In this document: piece after piece, positions 59,658-64,000 of the stretch
Numbering within the stretch: the first letter of the stretch is position 1
Layout of the letters: each line of letters begins with the position of its first letter
Source of the DNA: Desulfuromusa kysingii
GTDB taxonomy: Bacteria; Desulfobacterota; Desulfuromonadia; Desulfuromonadales; Geopsychrobacteraceae
Direction of reading: 5' to 3'
DNA length: 64,000 bases
NCBI RefSeq assembly: GCF_900107645.1
Contig: NZ_FNQN01000010.1
Span: forward strand, 95,815 to 159,814
Program-made: the position numbers and the translations under genes
The notes under the pieces: generated by a model
Told to the model about the DNA's origin: nothing
The model's database searches: none
What the model saw: the letters and a program-made list of their open reading frames with translations, nothing else

Positions 59658-62600
59658 ATGGATCGAAGAAAATTTATCAGTAAATTAGGGGCAGCGGCCG
59701 GAGTTGGTGCGGTTGCTATTGCAAACTCTGCGCATGCAAGCAAGAAAGAAAATGAAATACCCGAGCCGCCGCTGAGTTCGGTCGCAAAAAATGCTTTACC
59801 CCCAGAGTTCAAGGTTGATGAAGTGACCGGTGAAATAACCCAAACTCCAGGGCAACGAACCGCTTTTCAGCGTTGTTTTGGTTGTTTTGATAACTGTGGA
59901 TTGCGGGTCAGGGTTGATGAGAAGACCGACAAGATCTTGCGACTGAGCGGCAACCCATACTGTGAGAATAACAATGGTGCACCACTGGACCTTAAGGTGC
60001 CGGTCAAAGAGGCGTTTAAGCGGCTCACCGGCGATGCAGGATTAGCCAACCGTGCTACCACCTGTGGCCGAGGTACAGCTGCAACCGATGCCGTTGACGA
60101 CGAACGGCGTATCACTCAGGTGCTTAAACGGGCCGGTAAGCGGGGCGAAGGGAAGTGGCAGACGATCCCTTATGAACAAGCCCTGGAAGAGATAGTTGAA
60201 GGTGGTGATCTCTTCGGTGAAGGAAAAGTCGCTGGTCTGCGGGAGATTCGCCAGCTCGATAAAGAGGCCGCACCGGGGCAGCCAGAATTTGGTTCGGCCG
60301 CCAACCATCTCTGTACCACGTATCTCAGTGAGCATGCTCCCCGAAGTGATTTCTACACACGTTTTATGTACAGCTCCTGGGGAACCCGCAACGTTGGCAA
60401 AAAATCGGCTTATTGCGGTGCTCAGCAGCGACTCGGTTTGGCACTTGCTGCGGTGGATCCGTTGCAGGGAGCCTGGCATGCCCACCCGGATTGGAAAGAG
60501 GCTGAATACGCGATCTTCCTCGGCACCAGCCCTGGTAACTCCGGTAACAGCCTTAACAGCTTGGGGCGGCAGCTGGCCGATGCCCGGGTCGATAATAAAT
60601 TAAAATACATCTCCGTCGATCCGCTTTTGCGCACCACGCCCAGCGCCAACACTGGTGGTGAATGGGTGCCCATCAAGCCGGGTCGGGACACCCCGTTTCT
60701 GTTCGCACTGATGAGGTTGATCTTTGAGAACCACTGGTATAACGCCAGCCATCTCGCAACCCCCAACGCAAGCGCAGCTAAACTCAAGGGTGAACTCCAC
60801 CATACCAATGCCAGCCACTTGGTGATTATGGACCCATCTCACCCAAGACATGGGAAGTTCTTACGCTGCTCAGATCTGGGGATGGCAACAAATAATCCGG
60901 TCGTTTTTGACAACAAGACTGGCAAAGTGGCAGATGCTGAAACTGTTCGCGACGGAGAGTTGTTTGTCGATGCTGAGTTGGAAGACGGTAGTGGCAAGAA
61001 GGTAAAAGTTCAAAGTTCCCTGAGTATCATGCGAGCGGAGGCCATGCGTACTTCGTTGTCGGATTATGCTGAGGCGACAGGCATTAGTGAAGCAAAGTTG
61101 AAGCAGATTGCTAAAGATTTCACCAGTCATGGTCGCCGCTCTTGTGTCATGTTATCCACGGCTTCCAATAGTGCTGACGGGTTCGTTACGGGTTGGATGA
61201 CCGGAATGCTTAACACCTTGATCGGCTCACACCACGCCAAAGGAGGAGCCGCTTATTGGCATGGTTTCCACCGGGGAAGCAAGGGAGATCGGTACGAATT
61301 AAGCAAAGTCGAAGGCGGTTTTAGCAAAAAGCAACTCGGCATCAGTGCGAGCCGAGAAGGCAAATATGAACTGTCTACTGAGTACAAGACCAAGCTCGCC
61401 AAGGGGCAGTCGCCCTATCCGGCAAAATCTCCTTGGATGCAGATTGCACCAGTTGGTCACGCAGGGGAGATGCTGACGAGTCATGCTAATAGTGATCCCT
61501 ATCGGTTTCGGGCGTTTTTCTGCTGGCGGAACAACGTCACCTATGGCAATAGCGGCCTGAGTCAGAAGGTGATCGAGAGCCTCAAAGATCCGAAATTACT
61601 TGGATTGAGTGTTGGTATTGACTGCCACCTGAATGAGACGACCTCTCTGTGTGACTATATTATTCCCGATCTGTCGGCGCATGAAGAGTACGCTGCCGAT
61701 CGCATGTGGGGCGCAGAAATGAAGGGTTTTTCTGCCGGTGCTCCGGTAGTGAACCCCAGAACAGTCAAAGATAAACAAGGTCGACATGTCTGTATGGAGC
61801 GCTTTCTTATTGATGTCGCGCTGATGCTCAAGCTCCCTGGTTTCGGCAAGAACGCAATAAAGGCCAAAGACGGTCGTATGGTCGATCTCTTTACCTTGGA
61901 AGACTGGAATGCCCGTTACCTGGCCAACACGGCGATGCTGTGTCAGAATTTGCCGCAGGTTACAAAAGAAGATATGCGATGGTCCGGTGCCGAGCGGGCG
62001 ATGCAACCCCTCAATGACAAGTTGACCGCTACAGAACGAGCAGCTGTCGCCGCGGTGCTCTCTCGAGGAGGCTACTATGAGAATGTTTCGCGCTACTCTG
62101 GTGATTTCCTGAGTGGTCATAAAGGGCGTTGTTTGCGCATTTACAATGAAGCGGTCACCGATTACATTCATGCCTACAGTGGTCAACCCTATCCAGGAAT
62201 TCCAACGTATCGACCAAACCATTTCTGGAACGGTGACAGCTGGGAGCAACACTGGAGTCAGAAAGAATTCCCATTGTTGTTTTCAAGCTACAAGTCGGTC
62301 ATTCGTTCGCCCTATTCGGTTGCCTTCAAACGCACCGCAGAGTTCAGCCCGACCAACTATGTGTACATGAACGTTCACACGGCCCAAGAGTTCGGTTTGA
62401 AATCCGGTGACAAGGTGAGAATAACCAGCCCTTCAGGTCAGCATACCGATGGGGAGTTACAGACCGATGACGGAGTGGTCAAGGGCGCCATTTCGGTCAG
62501 TACCGGTTTTGGCCATACCCGTGGTTTCGGTGGCGATGAGCGGATCATCGACGGCAAGGTCATCCAAGCGATTAAGGAAAGAGCGACAGGAACCAGCGTC

Positions 62601-62714
62601 AACCCGATGTTGCCAACGGATCCGACCCGCTCTGGTGCCAGCTTGCTTCTCGATTACTGGACCGGATGCACTGCCCGGCACGGTGTCAGCGTCAAGGTCA
62701 CCAAGCTGTCCTAA
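59658..62714 (+). CDS. Molybdopterin oxidoreductase, tetrathionate reductase TtrA-like
   Basis: A 1018-residue DMSO-reductase-family catalytic subunit. It has a Tat signal (DRRKFISKLG). An N-terminal [4Fe-4S] cluster is bound by C73, C76, C80 and C136, and C253 in SAYCGAQ is a candidate Mo ligand. The C-terminal cofactor-binding domain includes FLSGHKGR and GFGHTRGFGGDE. The length and large insertions match TtrA, with selenate and arsenate reductases as related alternatives. ATG 59658 has GGGAG upstream. No NrfD/TtrC membrane subunit follows, so its quinol link must be elsewhere. Substrate not determined. Confidence 0.82.
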   Translation: MDRRKFISKLGAAAGVGAVAIANSAHASKKENEIPEPPLSSVAKNALPPEFKVDEVTGEITQTPGQRTAFQRCFGCFDNCGLRVRVDEKTDKILRLSGNPYCENNNGAPLDLKVPVKEAFKRLTGDAGLANRATTCGRGTAATDAVDDERRITQVLKRAGKRGEGKWQTIPYEQALEEIVEGGDLFGEGKVAGLREIRQLDKEAAPGQPEFGSAANHLCTTYLSEHAPRSDFYTRFMYSSWGTRNVGKKSAYCGAQQRLGLALAAVDPLQGAWHAHPDWKEAEYAIFLGTSPGNSGNSLNSLGRQLADARVDNKLKYISVDPLLRTTPSANTGGEWVPIKPGRDTPFLFALMRLIFENHWYNASHLATPNASAAKLKGELHHTNASHLVIMDPSHPRHGKFLRCSDLGMATNNPVVFDNKTGKVADAETVRDGELFVDAELEDGSGKKVKVQSSLSIMRAEAMRTSLSDYAEATGISEAKLKQIAKDFTSHGRRSCVMLSTASNSADGFVTGWMTGMLNTLIGSHHAKGGAAYWHGFHRGSKGDRYELSKVEGGFSKKQLGISASREGKYELSTEYKTKLAKGQSPYPAKSPWMQIAPVGHAGEMLTSHANSDPYRFRAFFCWRNNVTYGNSGLSQKVIESLKDPKLLGLSVGIDCHLNETTSLCDYIIPDLSAHEEYAADRMWGAEMKGFSAGAPVVNPRTVKDKQGRHVCMERFLIDVALMLKLPGFGKNAIKAKDGRMVDLFTLEDWNARYLANTAMLCQNLPQVTKEDMRWSGAERAMQPLNDKLTATERAAVAAVLSRGGYYENVSRYSGDFLSGHKGRCLRIYNEAVTDYIHAYSGQPYPGIPTYRPNHFWNGDSWEQHWSQKEFPLLFSSYKSVIRSPYSVAFKRTAEFSPTNYVYMNVHTAQEFGLKSGDKVRITSPSGQHTDGELQTDDGVVKGAISVSTGFGHTRGFGGDERIIDGKVIQAIKERATGTSVNPMLPTDPTRSGASLLLDYWTGCTARHGVSVKVTKLS

Positions 62715-62747
62715 GTTTTGATACAACATGGTCAAAGTAAGATGAAT

Positions 62748-62786
62748 CTGTCGGCTACCTTTTTGTTCGGTAGCCGACAGTTTTTT
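62748..62786 (+). terminator. Terminator after the TtrA-like gene
   Basis: A perfect 12-bp stem CTGTCGGCTACC/GGTAGCCGACAG is followed by six Ts. It confirms that the ferredoxin and molybdoenzyme genes form a complete two-gene unit. Confidence 0.93.
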
Positions 62787-63078
62787 CTCAACTAAGCGCA
62801 TCGGCAATAAGATATTGGGTCTCTTTTATCTATGTTAACCCTCCTGCCATTTCCCTAACCAGAATCAAAAAACATAAAATTAAACAATATTATTTGTTGA
62901 CATTAATTATGGGCAGGGTGTAATAATTCAATCACCGCTTAAGGATTTTTGGCAGAAAAGAGTAATGTATCTCTAGTCTTAGAGTTTCAAAAGAAGTCAC
63001 CTGTCTGTATTTCCTTAGTACAACACAAAGCTTAACTAAAAGTATTTTTACGAATTTAAAGATGGTTAATAGTGGCTT
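62787..63078 (+). other. AT-rich intergenic region with a possible sigma-70 promoter
   Basis: No gene is visible. TTGACA at 62897-62902 and TAATAA at 62921-62926, 18 bp apart, could promote the small downstream gene. The -10 is poor and the leader would be about 145 nt. Confidence 0.4.
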
Positions 63079-63450
63079 ATGAAATCAGCTAATGAAAAAT
63101 TTTGTCGTGAATGTGGATCTTTAATAAGTGTGAGAGCCGAAATCTGTCCGAAATGTGGCGTTCGGCAAATGGATCCGAATACATCGATTAGTGTAACGAA
63201 GGATGGGACCTTATGGTTGCCAGTTCCCTCGATGATCTTGGGCATGATGATGTTCTTAACCTTTTTTGACGACAGTGGTTGGGACTCTGACACAATTATT
63301 GGATGCGCTTTTTTTGCTATCTTGGGTCTTGTGCTTGGGATCGTTAGTGTCTCCACACAAAGAAAAGGTAAAGGGATGGCTGTTACCGGCATCCTGTTAT
63401 CTACGTTATCACTGATTGCTCTTTTGGGACTTTTTGTCGCACAAGGTTAA
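63079..63450 (+). CDS. Small zinc-ribbon membrane protein (DUF4190-like)
   Basis: A 123-residue protein. An N-terminal zinc ribbon (FCRECGSL...CPKCGVRQ) is followed by three membrane helices (about residues 48-66, 72-93 and 100-120). The loop between the last two is basic (STQRKGKGMAVTGI) and resembles DUF4190-type domains. Function unknown. The ribosome site is weak. The next gene encodes another small membrane protein. Confidence 0.7.
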   Translation: MKSANEKFCRECGSLISVRAEICPKCGVRQMDPNTSISVTKDGTLWLPVPSMILGMMMFLTFFDDSGWDSDTIIGCAFFAILGLVLGIVSVSTQRKGKGMAVTGILLSTLSLIALLGLFVAQG

Positions 63451-63544
63451 TGGATATAATTATTACCTCTCAGCAGTGGGAGGAAGGTTCTAGTATCTAG
63501 AACCTGATTGGCATACAAACGTAACGAGAACAATGGAGAAAATC

Positions 63545-63757
63545 ATGACAAATGGAGTCGCAAAAAAGAAAATAACGGCCGTAGTGCTTTGCTTATTGCT
63601 TGGAGGTCTTGGCATTCATCGGTTTTACGTAGGTAAGACAGGGACAGGAATTCTCCAACTTCTGACTTTGGGAGGTTTGGGCATATGGGCTTTGATTGAT
63701 TTTATAATGATCCTAACCGGCGGCTTTACCGATGCCAACGGCAATGCACTAGTTTAA
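63545..63757 (+). CDS. TM2-domain membrane protein
   Basis: A 70-residue protein with two membrane helices and the TM2 signature LLLGGLGIHRFYVGKTGTGILQL followed by LGGLGIWALIDFIMIL. The ATG at 63545 has GGAG 6 nt upstream, and an in-frame ATG at 63533 overlaps that site. The function of bacterial TM2 proteins is generally unknown. Confidence 0.82.
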   Translation: MTNGVAKKKITAVVLCLLLGGLGIHRFYVGKTGTGILQLLTLGGLGIWALIDFIMILTGGFTDANGNALV

Positions 63758-63783
63758 ATTGATCATCCGGTCATTTAAAGTAC

Positions 63784-63820
63784 AAAAAAGGAAAATAATG
63801 GTGACGTTATTTTCCTTTTT
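63784..63820 (+). terminator. Terminator after the TM2 gene
   Basis: An AT-rich stem (AAAAGGAAAATAA with TTATTTTCCTTTT) around a short GTGA-centred loop, followed by Ts. Confidence 0.7.
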
Positions 63821-63839
63821 TATTCGGGATTCTAAAATT

Positions 63840-64000
63840 GTAGTGGTCAAGTATTTCCGGACAGGATCGAGGCAATATCTTGGGAGCCAGATTCAGGGTA
63901 TTTCGGGGGCCTGTAAAGTAAATTGTGTAAATAGCCCGCCGGTTAAAGTAGCGGCATCCGCCCTTCAAACATAATCGAAAACTGATTCAGTGCCGATCGC
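63840..64000. other. Right edge: no gene, possible insertion-sequence ends
   Basis: The segment GTGGTCAAGTATTTCCGGACA near 63844 resembles IS-type termini, and GGCCTGTAAAGTAAATTGTG near 63919 resembles IS256-type termini. No transposase is inside the window and no inverted partner can be seen. I base this on resemblance only. Confidence 0.25.

Overview
The window looks like a chromosomal segment of a Gram-negative anaerobe related to Geobacter, Desulfuromonas or Pelobacter (Desulfuromonadales). This is inferred from gene content, not from a marker gene. The clues are a Mo-nitrogenase cluster run by a GAF/PAS histidine kinase plus an ANTAR-domain antitermination regulator (the GnfK/GnfR arrangement known from Geobacter), DraT/DraG control of nitrogenase, a tetrathionate-reductase-type molybdoenzyme, and a probable UGA-decoded small selenoprotein. 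I see no tRNA, rRNA, CRISPR array or complete transposon.

Layout. 1-12 kb holds housekeeping and envelope genes: an outer-membrane barrel protein cut by the left edge, a Zur-controlled zinc uptake locus (zur-znuCB and divergent znuA), tail-specific protease Prc, a PilZ protein, a zinc-ribbon protein, cardiolipin synthase, and a PnuC plus nicotinamide-riboside-kinase-like salvage pair. 12.5-15.7 kb holds a 55-residue selenoprotein candidate and a Cpx-like stress system (kinase, regulator, divergent CpxP/Spy-type protein) with two CpxR-type boxes. 15.7-20.7 kb holds a CcdA-like protein with a thioredoxin-fold lipoprotein, a CBS/DUF294 protein, an MFS transporter and an SPOR-NlpC/P60 hydrolase.

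20.7-45.1 kb is a nitrogen-fixation island. nifV plus an acetyltransferase diverge from nifE-nifN-(NifU-like)-(ArsC-like). modE-modC-modA-modB supplies molybdate. nifHDK-nifX-ferredoxin-nifX2-nifB makes the nitrogenase components and FeMo-co precursor. glnK-amtB-gnfR-draT-draG continues into four small genes (an HTH protein with a Cys-rich tail, an unknown, a macrodomain protein, a SlyD-like isomerase). gnfK is separate and just upstream. Sigma-54 -24/-12 promoters can be read before nifV, nifE, nifH, glnK and gnfK. Factor-independent terminators lie in the leaders of nifV, nifH, nifB and glnK. The nifH and nifB leaders carry the paired A..G.. hexaloop hairpins typical of ANTAR targets, with the second hairpin sharing sequence with the terminator. 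This suggests two layers of control: sigma-54 initiation followed by ANTAR antitermination.

45.3-53.4 kb is a 2-aminoethylphosphonate operon (phnX, phnS, phnT, fused phnUV, pbfA, phnW) preceded by three 7-mers at exact 11-bp spacing, the geometry of a Pho box. 54.5-62.7 kb is a sensory and respiratory unit: a periplasmic binding protein, a histidine kinase and an NtrC-type regulator, followed by a consensus sigma-54 promoter with upstream palindromes, then a Tat-exported ferredoxin subunit and a 1018-residue TtrA-like molybdoenzyme. The right end has two small membrane proteins and possible insertion-sequence ends.
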